Origin: Lentzea flava
Lineage (GTDB): Bacteria > Actinomycetota > Actinomycetes > Mycobacteriales > Pseudonocardiaceae
Direction of reading: 5' to 3'
NCBI RefSeq assembly: GCF_014648475.1
Contig: NZ_BMRE01000011.1
Location: 1-64,000, forward strand
Length of the DNA: 64,000 nucleotides
Position 1 is the stretch's first letter, and each line of letters starts with the position of its first letter. A program made the position numbers and the translations under genes. The notes under the pieces were generated by a model. That model saw only the letters and a list, made by a program, of their open reading frames with translations, had not been told where the DNA came from and did not search any database. Shown here in pieces: positions 21,354 through 32,236 of this stretch.

Positions 21354-22769
21354 TCACCGCACCGCATTTATCCGCTGGGCCGCGAGCCTTCCGGAGATGA
21401 GCACCGGCGGCACTCCGACGCCGGGTGTCGTTCCCGCGCCCGCCAGCGCCACGTTCCCGGCGCCCCTGACGACGTTGCGCGGCCGGAACGGGCCGGTCTG
21501 CGCGAAGGTGTGCGCGAGCCCGAACGGCGTTCCCGCCGCGTTGCCCCAGTCCGGCGGCGTGACGAGGTGCTCGTCCCGGATCGCCGCGCCGAACCCCTCC
21601 AGGCCTCGCTTCTCCAGCGTGGCCACGAGCTCGTCGCGGTATCGGGGTGCGATGCGCTGCCAGTCGATCGGGCCGGTGTGCAGGTTCGGGCACGGCGCCA
21701 GCACGTAGTGCAGCCCGTCCTGGGCGTGCGTGACGAGCAACGACGGGTCCGACATCAACTGTCCCTTGTGGACGATCTCGGTGAACGTCTCGCGCCAGGC
21801 CGCGCCGAACAGGATGTTGTGGTGCCCCAGGTCCCACGTGCGGTCCGTCGCGACGTGCAACACCACGGCCGATGGCGACCAACGATGCCGCAGCGGCCGT
21901 TGCGGGTGCTTTCCGAGCAACCGGTACGCGTCCGGCAATTCACACGCCAGCACCACGGCGTCCGCAGCGATCCGCTCATCCGCCGTGTGGACGGCGGTGA
22001 CTCGCGACCCGCTCCACTCCAGCCGCGTGACCGTTGCGCCGTAACGGAACTCCGCGCCGTGCTTCGTCGCGGCACCGGCAAGCGCTTGCGGCACCGCGTG
22101 CATCCCGCCACGCGGGTAGTAGACGCCCGCGATGGTGTCCATGTACGCGATGACCGCGTACGCCGCGAGGGCTTGCTGCGGCGGCACACCCGCGTACAAC
22201 GCCTGAAAGGAGAACAGCCGGATCAAACGCTCATCGCTGATGAATCGCCGCAGCTGAGGTTCCAGCCGGCCGAACCCGCCCAGACCCGCCAGCCGCACGA
22301 GTTCCGGCCTGAGCAGGTCCAGCGGCGAGTCGAAGTTGGCGCCGATGAAGTGCTCGCGCTGCACCGCGTACAGCTCGCCCAGCCACCGCCGCAGCTTCCG
22401 GTACCCGGCCGCTTCCCTTGCGCCGCAGACGGTGCGGATCTCGTCTTCCATCCGGGACGGATCGGTGTGCACCGCGATCCGCGACCCGTCCGCGAACCGC
22501 GCGTGGTAGGCCGGATCGACGCGGTCGAGGGTCAGCCAGTCCTGCGTCCGCTCCCCCACCGCACCGAACGCCTCGTCGAGGTACTCGGGCATGGTGAGGA
22601 CGGTCGGCCCGCTGTCCGCGGTGAACCCGCCCACCTGGACGGTCCCGGCGCGACCGCCTGGCACAGCAGCCTTTTCGAGCACGGTGACCCGGCGACCGGT
22701 GCCCCGCAGGTGCAACGCGGCCGACAGTCCGGCAAGACCGGCGCCCACCACCACGACGTGTCCTGCCAT
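21354..22769 (-). CDS. CrtI-like phytoene desaturase family oxidoreductase
   Basis: A 471-aa flavoprotein. The N-terminal FAD-binding motif VVVVGAGLAGLSAALHLRG is followed by GGRAGTVQVGGFTADSGPTV, and the C-terminal FAD signature is NVALAGAGTTPGVGVPPVL with SGRLAA. These are the CrtI/CrtN/CrtO landmarks. The ATG has GAAGGAAG upstream. No phytoene synthase, GGPP synthase or cyclase lies nearby, so a classical carotenoid pathway cannot be inferred; related oxidoreductases saturate or isomerise other polyprenyl substrates. It lies within the ftsZ-ftsQ insert. Confidence 0.87.
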   Translation of the reverse strand: MAGHVVVVGAGLAGLSAALHLRGTGRRVTVLEKAAVPGGRAGTVQVGGFTADSGPTVLTMPEYLDEAFGAVGERTQDWLTLDRVDPAYHARFADGSRIAVHTDPSRMEDEIRTVCGAREAAGYRKLRRWLGELYAVQREHFIGANFDSPLDLLRPELVRLAGLGGFGRLEPQLRRFISDERLIRLFSFQALYAGVPPQQALAAYAVIAYMDTIAGVYYPRGGMHAVPQALAGAATKHGAEFRYGATVTRLEWSGSRVTAVHTADERIAADAVVLACELPDAYRLLGKHPQRPLRHRWSPSAVVLHVATDRTWDLGHHNILFGAAWRETFTEIVHKGQLMSDPSLLVTHAQDGLHYVLAPCPNLHTGPIDWQRIAPRYRDELVATLEKRGLEGFGAAIRDEHLVTPPDWGNAAGTPFGLAHTFAQTGPFRPRNVVRGAGNVALAGAGTTPGVGVPPVLISGRLAAQRINAVR

Positions 22770-22863
22770 GCGTACTTCCTTCGGGTGACAACGACCAATA
22801 CGGCTAATGCCGCGAGAAGCAGTCCGATGAGCACGGTAGTCGTTCACTTCGAGGAGGCCCGTC

Positions 22864-22986
22864 TTGGCACCCGCACCCGCGTCCGTGCGTTCGCTCGTCA
22901 TCGAGGCGATCGTGTTGGAACTCGTGACGAGCAGGTTGGGCAGCCTGTTCGTGCGGGTCGCGACAGCGCTGAAGGCGAACGGCTGA
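22864..22986 (+). CDS. possible 40-aa helical peptide with TTG start
   Basis: A TTG codon is preceded at ideal spacing (6 nt) by GAGGAGG. The 40 codons read a hydrophobic/amphipathic helix (SVRSLVIEAIVLELVTSRLG, then SLFVRVATALKANG) and end in TGA. Codon third positions are G/C-rich. This is the only candidate in the stretch between the CrtI-like gene and the membrane protein with both a good ribosome-binding site and protein-like composition. No homologue is recognised; it may be chance. Confidence 0.35.
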   Translation: MAPAPASVRSLVIEAIVLELVTSRLGSLFVRVATALKANG

Positions 22987-23151
22987 CCGGGCGGACGAAG
23001 GAGATCTCCGTGTGCTCCCAGCCGACTCCCCGGTCCCCGTTCCGGCGTCCTCGCCGCTTCCCGACGCCGTCGCGGCCGCCGACACCGCGGCCGTGATCGC
23101 GGTTCGCCGACACCAGGGTCGTCGGCGCGCCAACGAACCAAAAGGATTGCT
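22987..23151. other. intergenic stretch with weak plus-strand starts
   Basis: AAGGAG at 22998-23003 precedes GTG codons at 23010 (28-codon Pro/Arg-rich frame) and 23012 (a frame running into the next gene). Neither translation looks like a conserved protein. The remainder of 22770-22863 on the minus strand is the CrtI-like gene's leader. Confidence 0.3.
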
Positions 23152-23598
23152 GTGGAACCTCTTCCACCACCGGAACAGCTTCAGGAACAACCGCCGCCGC
23201 GAGCGCGAACACCTCGGCTGCTCGTCATCATCGCCGTCGTGGTGCTGTTCGCGGTGGGCGGCATCGGATTCGGCCTCGGCCGCGCCTCGGTGGACTGGGG
23301 GACGCCTGACGCGTTCACCGTCAGCGGCAGCATGACCGTCGACGGCAGCTGCGGATCAGGCGGCTACAGCGACATCCGGGACGGCGCCCAGGTCGAGATC
23401 GTCAACCAGGACAACAAGGTGCTCGGCGTGTCCACGCTGCAGACGAGCAACGAGAGGTGCCACTTCACCTTCACCGTGCGGGGAATCCCCACCGGCGAGC
23501 GCCTCTACGGTGCGAGCACCGGCAACGCCAACCGCGGCGTGATCTGGAAGACCGAGCAGGAAGCGAAGTCCGACGGCTTCCACCTGACGCTGGGCTAG
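23152..23598 (+). CDS. single-pass membrane protein of unknown function
   Basis: A 148-aa protein starting with GTG (AAAGGATTGCT upstream). A Pro/Gln-rich cytoplasmic N-terminus (1-20), one membrane helix (RLLVIIAVVVLFAVGGIGFG, about 22-44) and an extracytoplasmic beta-rich domain of about 100 residues are visible. The outer domain has cysteines in GSCGSGGYSDI and NERCHF that could pair. The strand pattern (AQVEIVNQDNKVLGVSTLQ) resembles small transthyretin-like or carboxypeptidase-regulatory folds, but this is only an impression. Its stop overlaps the convergent ftsQ stop. Confidence 0.75.
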   Translation: MEPLPPPEQLQEQPPPRARTPRLLVIIAVVVLFAVGGIGFGLGRASVDWGTPDAFTVSGSMTVDGSCGSGGYSDIRDGAQVEIVNQDNKVLGVSTLQTSNERCHFTFTVRGIPTGERLYGASTGNANRGVIWKTEQEAKSDGFHLTLG

Positions 23599-24347
23599 GA
23601 GACCGTGGCCAGGTCCGGCGACGACACGTCGTACGTCGTGCCCGGCCGCGTGAGCAGCACCTGCAGCACGGCGGCCTTGCGCGGGGTGTCGTCGGAGCTT
23701 CCCCACTTCACCACGCGGTTGCCGGTCAGCGTCAGCTTCACGTCGGCGCCGGACGTCGCCGCCACCTGCAGGACGTCGGGCCGCAGCTTCTCCGGCAGTT
23801 CGTTGAGGACCCCGACCACGGCGCGAGTGGCCGGGTCCGACGGCGACGGCGCGGCGAGGAACAGTTCGGGTGCGCCCGGCGCCGCCGTCGGCAGGACCGC
23901 GTAGTCCTTGCCGGTGGCGTCGACCAGGTGGAAGCCGTCCGGCATCTTCACCGAGCCGACCGGGACGCGTTCGGTGATCAGCAGCCGGACGGTGCCGGGC
24001 AGCTGGCGTTCGACCTCCACCGCGGCGACGCGCGGGATGGCGGCGACGCGGTCGTGGATGCCGCGGAGGTCCAGCCGCACCAACGGGGATCCGGGTTCGA
24101 TCGCCGCTGTCGCGCGGACCTCGTCCTCGGTCAGCACGACGGAGCCGCGGACGTCCACCTGGTGCACGCCCAGCAACGGCGTGAAGAACACGCTGTAGGT
24201 CAAGCCGACGATGGTGAGCAACGTCAGCAGCGCGACCAGGCGGCGGCGCAGGATGATCCTGCGCCGCGCCCGGTACTCGGCACTCTTCGGCCGCCGGTTC
24301 GGGGCGGGGCGAACTCGCGTGGACCTGCCGCGAACCGGGGCGCTCAT
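23595..24347 (-). CDS. ftsQ: cell division protein FtsQ
   Basis: A 250-aa bitopic protein linking early and late divisome parts. A basic cytoplasmic tail (1-45, [13 protein letters not shown]), one membrane helix (about 48-68), a POTRA domain starting [18 protein letters not shown] and an FtsQ/DivIB domain ([25 protein letters not shown]) follow in order. The ATG overlaps the murC stop by four bases (ATGA), so translation is coupled. Unusually, ftsZ does not follow; a convergent gene ends against it. Confidence 0.95.
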   Translation of the reverse strand: MSAPVRGRSTRVRPAPNRRPKSAEYRARRRIILRRRLVALLTLLTIVGLTYSVFFTPLLGVHQVDVRGSVVLTEDEVRATAAIEPGSPLVRLDLRGIHDRVAAIPRVAAVEVERQLPGTVRLLITERVPVGSVKMPDGFHLVDATGKDYAVLPTAAPGAPELFLAAPSPSDPATRAVVGVLNELPEKLRPDVLQVAATSGADVKLTLTGNRVVKWGSSDDTPRKAAVLQVLLTRPGTTYDVSSPDLATVS

Positions 24348-25726
24348 GCCTGCTCTTCGTGCGACAGCGCGCTGACGATCTCGGGGCCGAGCATCGTCAC
24401 GTCGCCCGCGCCCATGGTCACCACCAGGTCGCCCTCGCGGACCAGCGACGCCACCAGGGCGGGCACGCGGTCGAACGACGGCTCGTAGTGCACGGAAGCC
24501 GTCACCTGGTCGGCGATCAGCGCGCCGGACACGCCGGGCTCCGGCTCCTCGCGGGCGCCGTAGACGTCGAGCACGACGACCTCGTCGGCCAGCGACAAGG
24601 CCGTGGCGAACTCGGTGGCGAACGTGCGCGTGCGTGAGTACAGGTGCGGTTGGAACACCACGACGAGACGGCCCGCACCCGCGACCGGACGTGCCGCCCG
24701 CAGCTGGGCGTCGACCTCGGTCGGGTGGTGCGCGTAGTCGTCGTAGACCGACACGCCACCGGCACGGCCCTTGAACTCGAACCGCCGCCGCACCCCACCG
24801 AAAGCCGCGAGGCCCTCGAGCAACCCCGTCTGGTCGGCACCGAGTTCGAGACCGGCCAGCAGAGCCGCTACGGCGTTCAGCGCCATGTGCTCGCCGGGCA
24901 CCGCGACGCGAACCTCGACCGCGACACCGTCGATCTCCACCGACGCCAGGCCACCGGACTCGAAGGGCTTGTAGTCGACGATCCGCGCGTCGGAGGCGGT
25001 GCGGCCGTACTCGCGCACCCGGATGCCGCGCGCACGAGCCTCGGCGATCAGCCGGGCCGCACCGGGATCGTCCACACAGGACACCAGCACGCCGCCGGGC
25101 GTGATCCGGTCCAGGAACGAGTCGAACACCGCCGTGTACGCCTCGACGGTGCCGTGGTGGTCGAGGTGATCCGCCTCGACGTTCGTCACGACGGCCACCG
25201 ACGGCGAGAAGAACAGGAACGAGCCGTCGGACTCGTCCGCCTCGGCCACGAACACGCCACCGGTGCCCTGGTGCGCGTTGGCACCGGACTCGTTCAGGTC
25301 GCCACCGATGGCGAACGACGGGTCCAACCGGCAGTGCTGCAACGCGACCGTCAGCATCGAGGTCGTCGACGTCTTGCCGTGCGTGCCGGCGACGCACACG
25401 ACGCGGTGGTCCTCCATCAGCGCGGCCAGCGCCTCGGCGCGGCGCAGCACCGTGATGCCGCGCTCGCGAGCCGCCGCGTACTCCGGGTTGGAGTCCTTGA
25501 TCGCGGTCGAGACCACGACCTCGGTCGGACCGCCGACGAGCTGGTCGAGGTTCGCGGCGTCGTGACCGACGGCGATCCGCGCGCCCTGGGCCCGCAGCGC
25601 CAGCACCGTCCGCGAGTCCTTGGCGTCCGAACCGGACACCTGGGCACCGCGTGCGAGCAGGATGCGGGCGATGCCGCTCATGCCGGCACCACCGATGCCG
25701 ACGAGGTGAACGCGCTCGAGGCTCAC
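24344..25726 (-). CDS. murC: UDP-N-acetylmuramate--L-alanine ligase
   Basis: A 460-aa Mur ligase adding L-alanine to UDP-MurNAc in the cytoplasm. The N-terminal Rossmann part ([19 protein letters not shown]), ATP loop [14 protein letters not shown], the EADESDGSF motif and C-terminal [11 protein letters not shown] are all family hallmarks. The GTG start ([10 protein letters not shown]) overlaps the murG stop by four bases. Confidence 0.97.
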   Translation of the reverse strand: MSLERVHLVGIGGAGMSGIARILLARGAQVSGSDAKDSRTVLALRAQGARIAVGHDAANLDQLVGGPTEVVVSTAIKDSNPEYAAARERGITVLRRAEALAALMEDHRVVCVAGTHGKTSTTSMLTVALQHCRLDPSFAIGGDLNESGANAHQGTGGVFVAEADESDGSFLFFSPSVAVVTNVEADHLDHHGTVEAYTAVFDSFLDRITPGGVLVSCVDDPGAARLIAEARARGIRVREYGRTASDARIVDYKPFESGGLASVEIDGVAVEVRVAVPGEHMALNAVAALLAGLELGADQTGLLEGLAAFGGVRRRFEFKGRAGGVSVYDDYAHHPTEVDAQLRAARPVAGAGRLVVVFQPHLYSRTRTFATEFATALSLADEVVVLDVYGAREEPEPGVSGALIADQVTASVHYEPSFDRVPALVASLVREGDLVVTMGAGDVTMLGPEIVSALSHEEQA

Positions 25727-26826
25727 TTCTTGATCACCTCCAGCACCGTGCGGGCGAGGATCTCGTCCGCCTCGCGACGGCCGGTGCCGAGCGTCGCCGC
25801 GGACATCGCGGCCAGCCGGGCGCGATCCGCCACCAGCGGCACGACCAGCGAGGCGACCTTCTCCGGCGTCAGCTCCTCGTCCGGCACCAGGATGCCGCCA
25901 CCGGCGGAGACGACGGGCCCGGCGTTCAACGCCTGCTCGCCGTTGCCGTGGGGCAGCGGCACGAACACCGCGGGCAGGCCGACGGCCGACACCTCGGCGA
26001 CGGTCATCGCGCCCGAGCGGCACAGCACGGCGTCCGCGGCGGCGTAGGCGAGGTCCATGCGCTCCAGGTACGGCACCGGCACGTACGCGGGCGCGCCCGG
26101 AACCTGTTGCACGGCAACGGTGTTCTTCGGGCCGTGCGCGTGCAGCACACCGATGCCCGCACGGGCGAACTCGGCCGCCGCGGGTGCCACGGCCTCGTTG
26201 ATCGAGCGCGCACCCTGCGAGCCGCCGAACACCAGCAGCGTCGGCGCGTCGGGGTCCAGGCCGAAGAACCGGCGGGCCTCCGCGCGCAACGCCGCGCGGT
26301 CCAGCGTCGTGATCGACTGGCGCAGCGGGATGCCGATGATCTGGGCGTCGGTCAGGCCGGAGTCCGGCACGGCCGCCGCGACGTGCTCGGCGAACTTGGC
26401 GCCGACCTTGTTCGCGAGACCGGCCTTCGCGTTCGCCTCGTGCACGACGATCGGCACCCGGCCACGCGCGGCCAGGTACGCGGGCAGCGCCACGTAGCCG
26501 CCGAAGCCGACGACGACGTCCGCTCCGACGCGCTCCAGCACCTCACGGGTCTGCTTCACCGCGCCGCGCACGTTCAGCGGCAGCTTGAGCAGGTCGAGCG
26601 TGGGTTTGCGCGGCATCGGCACCGGCGGGATCAGCTCCAGCGGGTACCCGCGGGCCGGCACGATCTTGGTCTCCAGGCCGCGCTCGGTGCCGAGTGCGAC
26701 GACGCGTGCGTCCGGCCGCAGCCGCATGACCGCGTCGGCCAGCGCCAGTGCCGGCTCGATGTGGCCGGCGGTGCCACCACCTGCGACCACGACGCACGGA
26801 CCACTGGGGGCAGGGTGCCCGGTCAA
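25723..26826 (-). CDS. murG: undecaprenyl-PP-MurNAc-pentapeptide GlcNAc transferase
   Basis: A 367-aa GT28 glycosyltransferase making lipid II from lipid I at the inner face of the membrane. The N-terminal [16 protein letters not shown] loop, [14 protein letters not shown] and [12 protein letters not shown] lie in the acceptor half; [15 protein letters not shown] and [23 protein letters not shown] form the UDP-GlcNAc half. The start is TTG at 26826: GGAGG lies six bases before it and no ATG or GTG is suitably placed. Confidence 0.95.
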   Translation of the reverse strand: MTGHPAPSGPCVVVAGGGTAGHIEPALALADAVMRLRPDARVVALGTERGLETKIVPARGYPLELIPPVPMPRKPTLDLLKLPLNVRGAVKQTREVLERVGADVVVGFGGYVALPAYLAARGRVPIVVHEANAKAGLANKVGAKFAEHVAAAVPDSGLTDAQIIGIPLRQSITTLDRAALRAEARRFFGLDPDAPTLLVFGGSQGARSINEAVAPAAAEFARAGIGVLHAHGPKNTVAVQQVPGAPAYVPVPYLERMDLAYAAADAVLCRSGAMTVAEVSAVGLPAVFVPLPHGNGEQALNAGPVVSAGGGILVPDEELTPEKVASLVVPLVADRARLAAMSAATLGTGRREADEILARTVLEVIKK

Positions 26827-26861
26827 GACTTGCCTCCGGATATTGGTTTCGACTTCAGCGA

Positions 26862-28328
26862 TCAGTTGTATCGCCCGCGACCGCGGGTCGACCTGCCTTG
26901 CTCCGTCCGGCCCTGGTTCACCCGCCGGGTTTCGCGGCGACGGTACTCCGAGGGAGGAGCGGATCGTCCAGCCATACGACGTTCGTCGACGACCGGGAGT
27001 TGCGCGGTGCGCCTGCCCGGTGCGCGCGGCGGCGTCGACGGGCGGACCGGCTTGCGCTTGGGCGGCGGCTTGTAGGCCTCGGGTGCGGGCAGCTTGAGCA
27101 GCCCGCCGACGCGGCCGGGGCCGAGCGACCGCAGCGCCGCCACGGCCTCGGGCTCGTGCCGGGCGCAGTTCGCGAGGATGCCGAACACGATCATCGTCAT
27201 GACGACGGAGGTGCCGCCGGAGGAGATCATCGGCAGCGTGATGCCGGTGACGGGCAGCAGCCGCACGACGTAACCGATGTTGATCGCGGCCTGCGCGACC
27301 AGCCACACCGTCAGCGTCGCGGCCACGATCCGGATCCACGGGTCGGTGTTGCGCCAGGCCACCCGCAGGCCGACCCACGCGACCCCGCCGAACAGCGCCA
27401 GCACCAGCGCGCACCCGATGAACCCGAGCTCCTCGCCGATCACGGCGAAGATGAAGTCCGACTCGACGTTGGGCAGGTACCGCCACTGCGAGCTGCCCTG
27501 CGCGAGCCCCTTGCCGAACCAGCCGCCCTCGGCGAGCGCGAACATCGCCTGCCGCGCCTGCAGGCCGGCGCCCTCCGGATCGGCGTCCGGGTTGAGGAAC
27601 GTCGACACGCGCTGCAGCCGGTACGCGGCACCGATCGCGAGCACGACGGCACCGGCCACCGCGCCGGCGGCGATCACGCCGAACAGCCGCATCGGCGCGC
27701 CCACGAACCACAGCAGGCTGATCAGCACGACGCCGAGCGTGATCGTGCCGCCGAGGTCGGGCTGCAGCATGACCAGCGCGAAGATCAGCATCGCGACCGG
27801 TACGACGGGCACCAGCAGGTGCCGGTACTGCGACAGCAACGCCCGCTTGGTGACCAGGACGTGCGCGCCCCACAACGCCAGCGCGAGCTTCACGGCCTCG
27901 ATCGGCTGGAACGAGATCGGGCCGACGGTGAACCACGACCGGGCACCACCGCGGACGTCGCCCAGCGGTGTCAGCACCAGCGCCAGCAGCAGCACGCCGA
28001 TGCCCATCGCGGCCGTCGACATGTGCCGCAGCCGCCGCAACGGGAACCGGAGCACGAGCCAGAACAGCACGGCACCGATGCACACGTAGATCAGCTGCTT
28101 CTGGAACACGCTGTACGCCGACACACCCGATGCGACCTGTCCCGGCGCCGACGCCGACAGCACCATCACCAGGCCCAGCACGGTGAGCATGCCGAAGATC
28201 GCGAGCAGGAGGTGGAAGTCGGCGAGCGGGCGGCTCAGCCACGCGGTCAGACCACCGCGCACCGACGCGATGCGGCCCGCTGGACGCACCTTGCGCTTGG
28301 GTCTCGTCTTCTCCGCGACGACGCTCAT
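26862..28328 (-). CDS. ftsW: FtsW lipid II polymerase (SEDS)
   Basis: A 488-aa SEDS-family glycosyltransferase of the divisome. A basic N-terminal tail precedes about ten membrane helices; the SEDS motifs [45 protein letters not shown] and [10 protein letters not shown] are visible. After residue 400 a long basic, Pro-rich cytoplasmic tail of about 80 residues ([20 protein letters not shown]...) follows, typical of actinobacterial FtsW, where the tail can contact FtsZ or PBP3. The ATG overlaps the murD stop (ATGA). Partner: PbpB. Confidence 0.96.
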   Translation of the reverse strand: MSVVAEKTRPKRKVRPAGRIASVRGGLTAWLSRPLADFHLLLAIFGMLTVLGLVMVLSASAPGQVASGVSAYSVFQKQLIYVCIGAVLFWLVLRFPLRRLRHMSTAAMGIGVLLLALVLTPLGDVRGGARSWFTVGPISFQPIEAVKLALALWGAHVLVTKRALLSQYRHLLVPVVPVAMLIFALVMLQPDLGGTITLGVVLISLLWFVGAPMRLFGVIAAGAVAGAVVLAIGAAYRLQRVSTFLNPDADPEGAGLQARQAMFALAEGGWFGKGLAQGSSQWRYLPNVESDFIFAVIGEELGFIGCALVLALFGGVAWVGLRVAWRNTDPWIRIVAATLTVWLVAQAAINIGYVVRLLPVTGITLPMISSGGTSVVMTMIVFGILANCARHEPEAVAALRSLGPGRVGGLLKLPAPEAYKPPPKRKPVRPSTPPRAPGRRTAQLPVVDERRMAGRSAPPSEYRRRETRRVNQGRTEQGRSTRGRGRYN

Positions 28329-29689
28329 CGGCCGATGAGCTCCTGCACCGCGGCTGTGAAAGCCTGCCCGCGATGGGCGTAGTCGGTGAACATGTCCATG
28401 GAGGCCGCCGCCGGCGCGAGCAGCACGGTGTCCCCCGGCCTCGCAAGTTCCTGAGCAGCCCGTACCGCGACGGTCATGGGCTCATCGTCCCCTGTGTCAA
28501 GCACACGAACGGGGACATCCGGCGCGTGTCGCGCCAGAGCGTCCGCGATGACCTGCCGATCCTGGCCGATCAGCACCACACCGCGCAGCCGGTGCGCCTC
28601 GGCGCGCACCATCTCGTCGACCGACGCGCCCTTCAGCAGCCCGCCGGCGATCCAGACGACGCTGTCGAACGCCCGCAGCGACGCCACCGCGGCATGCGGA
28701 TTCGTCGCTTTGGAGTCGTTAATATATTGGATATCACCGTCGACGGCGACGAGCACCGCGCGGTGAGCAGCCGGTTCGAACGCTTCCAGGCCCTCGCGCA
28801 CAGCTTCCGACGGCACGCCGTACGCGCGCGCCAACGCCGTCGCAGCGAGAGCGTCCGCGATACCGGGAGGCCCGGCCGGGCGGATCTTCGAGACCTCGAT
28901 CAACTGCTCGTCGTCGGCGAACGCCCTGTCGACCAGCCAGCCGTCGCGCACCCCGAGCTGACCGTCCGACGGCTCCTCCAGGGTGAAGCCGACGCGGTCG
29001 CGGGCCGGTGCGTCCTCCAGCAGGTCGACGACGAGGTCGTCGTCGAGCCAGCCGATCGCGACGTCACCGGTGAGGATCTGCGCCTTGGCCTGCGCGTAGG
29101 CCTCCATGCCGCCGTGCCAGTCGAGGTGGTCCTCCGCGAGGTTGAGCAACGCGCCCGCCTGCGGCCGCACCGACGGCGCCCAGTGCAGCTGGAAGCTCGA
29201 CAGCTCGACGGCGAGCACCCTGCGGCCGGCCAGCAGCGCGTCCACGACGGGCAGCCCGACGTTGCCGCACGCCACGGCGTCCGCACCGGCCGCGTGCAGG
29301 ATCGACTCCAGCATGCCGACCGTCGTGGTCTTGCCGTTCGTGCCCGTCACCGCGAGCCACACCGGCGGGTCGGCTAGTTCCGAGGCCATCCGCCAGGCCA
29401 GCTCGACCTCGCCGATCACCTCGATGCCCGCCGACGACGCGGCCGCGAGCAACGGGCTCGACGGCCGCCAGCCGGGGCTCGTGACGACCAGGGACGTCCC
29501 GGCGGGCGGTTCGGTCAGGCCCGGCACCAGGTCGACGCCTTCGAGCAGGCTTTCCAGCGCCATCAGCCGTTCCGGCGACGAGTCCGTCACCACGACCTCG
29601 GCGCCCGCCGCCAGCAACGCCTCGGCGGCGGACCGGCCGGTCACTCCAGCACCGGCGACCAGCACCTTCGTTCCGGCCAGTTTGGTCAT
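28325..29689 (-). CDS. murD: UDP-N-acetylmuramoylalanine--D-glutamate ligase
   Basis: A 454-aa Mur ligase adding D-glutamate. The N-terminal [24 protein letters not shown] loop [16 protein letters not shown], the [10 protein letters not shown] motif and the C-terminal ligase domain with [17 protein letters not shown] are all present. ATG start, 4 nt after the mraY stop. A single AT-rich patch (TTAATATATTGG on the plus strand near 28720) interrupts otherwise very GC-rich codons. Confidence 0.97.
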   Translation of the reverse strand: MTKLAGTKVLVAGAGVTGRSAAEALLAAGAEVVVTDSSPERLMALESLLEGVDLVPGLTEPPAGTSLVVTSPGWRPSSPLLAAASSAGIEVIGEVELAWRMASELADPPVWLAVTGTNGKTTTVGMLESILHAAGADAVACGNVGLPVVDALLAGRRVLAVELSSFQLHWAPSVRPQAGALLNLAEDHLDWHGGMEAYAQAKAQILTGDVAIGWLDDDLVVDLLEDAPARDRVGFTLEEPSDGQLGVRDGWLVDRAFADDEQLIEVSKIRPAGPPGIADALAATALARAYGVPSEAVREGLEAFEPAAHRAVLVAVDGDIQYINDSKATNPHAAVASLRAFDSVVWIAGGLLKGASVDEMVRAEAHRLRGVVLIGQDRQVIADALARHAPDVPVRVLDTGDDEPMTVAVRAAQELARPGDTVLLAPAAASMDMFTDYAHRGQAFTAAVQELIGR

Positions 29690-29693
29690 GGAA

Positions 29694-30779
29694 CTAGAAC
29701 CCGCCCGTCAGCCACTCGCTGTAGAACACGCCAAGACCGAACATGCAGCAGATGCCCGCCATCAGCCAGAACCGGATGATGACCGTGGTTTCCGCCCAGC
29801 CTGCTAGCTCGAAGTGGTGGTGGAACGGGGCCATTCGGAACAGGCGCCGTCGCGAGGTGCGGAAGACCGCGACCTGCAGCGCCACCGACAGGGCCTCGAC
29901 CACGAACAGACCACCGATGACGATCATCAGCAGCTCGGTGCGGGTCGCGATCGCGAGACCGGCGACCAGGCCGCCGAGCGCGAGCGAACCGGTGTCACCC
30001 ATGAAGATCTTCGCCGGAGCCGCGTTCCACCACAGGAAGCCGATGCAGCCCGCCATCGCGGCCGCGGCGACGAGCGCCAGGTCCAGCGGGTCGCGGACGT
30101 CGTAGCACCCGGCGACGGCGTAGCTCGAGCAGTTGTAGCGGAACTGCCAGAACGAGATCACGACGTACGTGCCGAGCACCATCGCCGACGAGCCGCCGGC
30201 GAGACCGTCGAGGCCGTCGGTCAGGTTCACCGCGTTCGACCACGCGGCGACCATGCCGTAGCAGAAGACGACGAACCCGACGACGCCGAACGAGACCACG
30301 GTGATGTCGCGGACGAACGACAGGTTGACCGACGCGGGCGTCAGGCCGTCCTTGTTCGGGAACTGCAGCACGAGGATCGCGAACGTGATCGTCGCGATGA
30401 ACTGGCCGACCAGCTTCGCGGTCTTGTTCAGGCCCAGGTTGCGCTGCTTGCGGATCTTGATGAAGTCGTCGAGGAAGCCGACGAGGCCGAGCGACGTCGT
30501 CAGCATCAGCACGAGCAGGCCGGACGCCGACGGGGTCTGCCCCGACGCCGACGCCGACATCGAGTTCACCAGGTGCGCACCCAGGTAGCCCGCCCACATC
30601 GCGACCAGGATGGCGACGCCACCCATGGTGGGCGTGCCGCGCTTGGTCTTGTGGTGCTGCGGACCGTCCTCGCGGATCTCCTGGCCGAAGCCCTGACGGG
30701 AGAAGATCTTGATCAGGTAGGGCGTCAGCAGGATCGACACCACGAGTGCGATCGCTGCCGCGATCAGGATGCTCTTCAC
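29694..30779 (-). CDS. mraY: phospho-MurNAc-pentapeptide transferase
   Basis: A 361-aa integral membrane enzyme forming lipid I from UDP-MurNAc-pentapeptide and undecaprenyl phosphate. The family motifs are visible: [38 protein letters not shown] (catalytic Asp), [19 protein letters not shown] and [15 protein letters not shown]. About ten membrane helices. The GTG start overlaps the murF stop by four bases (GTGA). Confidence 0.97.
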   Translation of the reverse strand: MKSILIAAAIALVVSILLTPYLIKIFSRQGFGQEIREDGPQHHKTKRGTPTMGGVAILVAMWAGYLGAHLVNSMSASASGQTPSASGLLVLMLTTSLGLVGFLDDFIKIRKQRNLGLNKTAKLVGQFIATITFAILVLQFPNKDGLTPASVNLSFVRDITVVSFGVVGFVVFCYGMVAAWSNAVNLTDGLDGLAGGSSAMVLGTYVVISFWQFRYNCSSYAVAGCYDVRDPLDLALVAAAAMAGCIGFLWWNAAPAKIFMGDTGSLALGGLVAGLAIATRTELLMIVIGGLFVVEALSVALQVAVFRTSRRRLFRMAPFHHHFELAGWAETTVIIRFWLMAGICCMFGLGVFYSEWLTGGF

Positions 30780-32236
30780 TTGGTTCCTGCCTCCAGCAGG
30801 GCCTCGGCGATGCGCCACAGGCGGTAGGCGTTGGATGCCTTGACCAGAACGACGTCACCGGGCCGGATCTCCGCGCGCAGCAACGCGATCGCCGCGTCCG
30901 CGTCCGGCACGAGGACGGATTCCTCTCCCCAAGATCCTTCCAGGTGCGCACCCTGGTGCATCGCGCGGGCCGCGTCACCGATGACGACGAGCTTGCTGAT
31001 GTCCAGGCGCACCACCAGACGGCCGATCTCGTCGTGCTCGCGCACGGCGTCGTCGCCCAGTTCCGCCATCGGGCCGAGCACGGCCCAGCTGCGCCGAGCG
31101 GGCGTGGTGGCGCGCGAGATCGTCGCGAGCGCCTTCAACGCCGCCCGCACCGAGTCGGGGTTCGCGTTGTACGCGTCGTCGATCACCGTCACGCCGTCGG
31201 CGCGGTCGGTGATGACCATGCGGTGCGAGGAAACCCGTTGCGCCGCGCCGAGCCGTTCGGCCACCTCGTCCGGCGTGGCACCGAGCTCCAGGGCGATCGC
31301 GGCGGCGACCAGGGCGTTGCCGACCTGGTGCGGGCCGTTCAGCGCGAGCTTGACCCGCGCGTCGCCCTTGGCGGTCTTCAGCGTGAAGCTCGCGCGGGCC
31401 TGCTCGTCCAGCTCGATGTCCTCGGCGCGGACGTCCGCCTTCGGGTTCTCGCCGACCAGGACGACCTTGGCCTTCGTGCGGCTCGCCATGCCCGCGACCA
31501 GCGGGTCGTCGGCGTTGAGGATCGCGACGCCGTCCTCGGGCAGCGCCTCGACCAGCTCGCCCTTGCCCTGCGCGATGCCCTCGCGGGAGCCGAACTCGCC
31601 GAGGTGGGCGGTGCCGACGTTGAGCACGGCGCCGAAGCGCGGCGGGGCGATCTCGCAGAGGTTCGCGATGTGGCCGATGCCGCGGGCGGACAGCTCCAGC
31701 ACGAGGAACTTGGTGTCCTCGGTGGACCGCAGCGTCGTCCACGGGTGGCCCAGCTCGTTGTTGAACGACTCCGGCGGTGCGACGACCTCGCCGACCGGCC
31801 GCAGCACCTGGGCGATGAGGTCCTTCGTGGACGTCTTGCCCGCCGAGCCGGTGATGCCGACGATCGTCAGGTCCTTGAGCCGGTCCGTGACGTGGCGGGC
31901 GAGCTTGGCCAGCGCGGCCAGCACCGCGGCGCCCTCGCCGGTCTTGTCACCCGCGAGCACGTAGGCGTTCGCGTGCTTGGTCTCCACCGGCGGCGCGATC
32001 ACCGCGGGAGCGTCGACCTCGCGGCCGGCCAGCACCCCGACAGCGCCTGCCGCGACGGCCTGGGCGGCGAAGTCGTGGCCGTCCACGCGTTCACCGGGCA
32101 GCGCCAGGAAGAGGCCGCCCTCGGTGACCTTGCGGGTGTCGAACTCGATGGAGCCCGTGACCACCGGGCTGCCATCGGTTGCGTGCAACCGTCCGCCGAC
32201 GATCTCAGCGATCTCGGCGAGCGTGAGTGCGATCAA
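30776..32236 (-). CDS. murF: UDP-MurNAc-tripeptide--D-Ala-D-Ala ligase
   Basis: A 486-aa ligase completing the pentapeptide stem. The N-terminal Mur domain starts [20 protein letters not shown] loop [33 protein letters not shown] and the C-terminal [17 protein letters not shown] are typical. The start is a TTG that overlaps the murE stop by four bases (TTGA). The next start codon in frame is far inside the Mur domain, which supports this choice. Confidence 0.96.
   Translation of the reverse strand: MIALTLAEIAEIVGGRLHATDGSPVVTGSIEFDTRKVTEGGLFLALPGERVDGHDFAAQAVAAGAVGVLAGREVDAPAVIAPPVETKHANAYVLAGDKTGEGAAVLAALAKLARHVTDRLKDLTIVGITGSAGKTSTKDLIAQVLRPVGEVVAPPESFNNELGHPWTTLRSTEDTKFLVLELSARGIGHIANLCEIAPPRFGAVLNVGTAHLGEFGSREGIAQGKGELVEALPEDGVAILNADDPLVAGMASRTKAKVVLVGENPKADVRAEDIELDEQARASFTLKTAKGDARVKLALNGPHQVGNALVAAAIALELGATPDEVAERLGAAQRVSSHRMVITDRADGVTVIDDAYNANPDSVRAALKALATISRATTPARRSWAVLGPMAELGDDAVREHDEIGRLVVRLDISKLVVIGDAARAMHQGAHLEGSWGEESVLVPDADAAIALLRAEIRPGDVVLVKASNAYRLWRIAEALLEAGTK

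Noticed and set aside
22532..22834. Minus-strand frame beginning MLIGLLLAALAVLVVV before the CrtI-like gene
   Set aside because: The hydrophobic start is suggestive, but it has no ribosome-binding site and most of it overlaps the CrtI-like gene's FAD motif in another frame.
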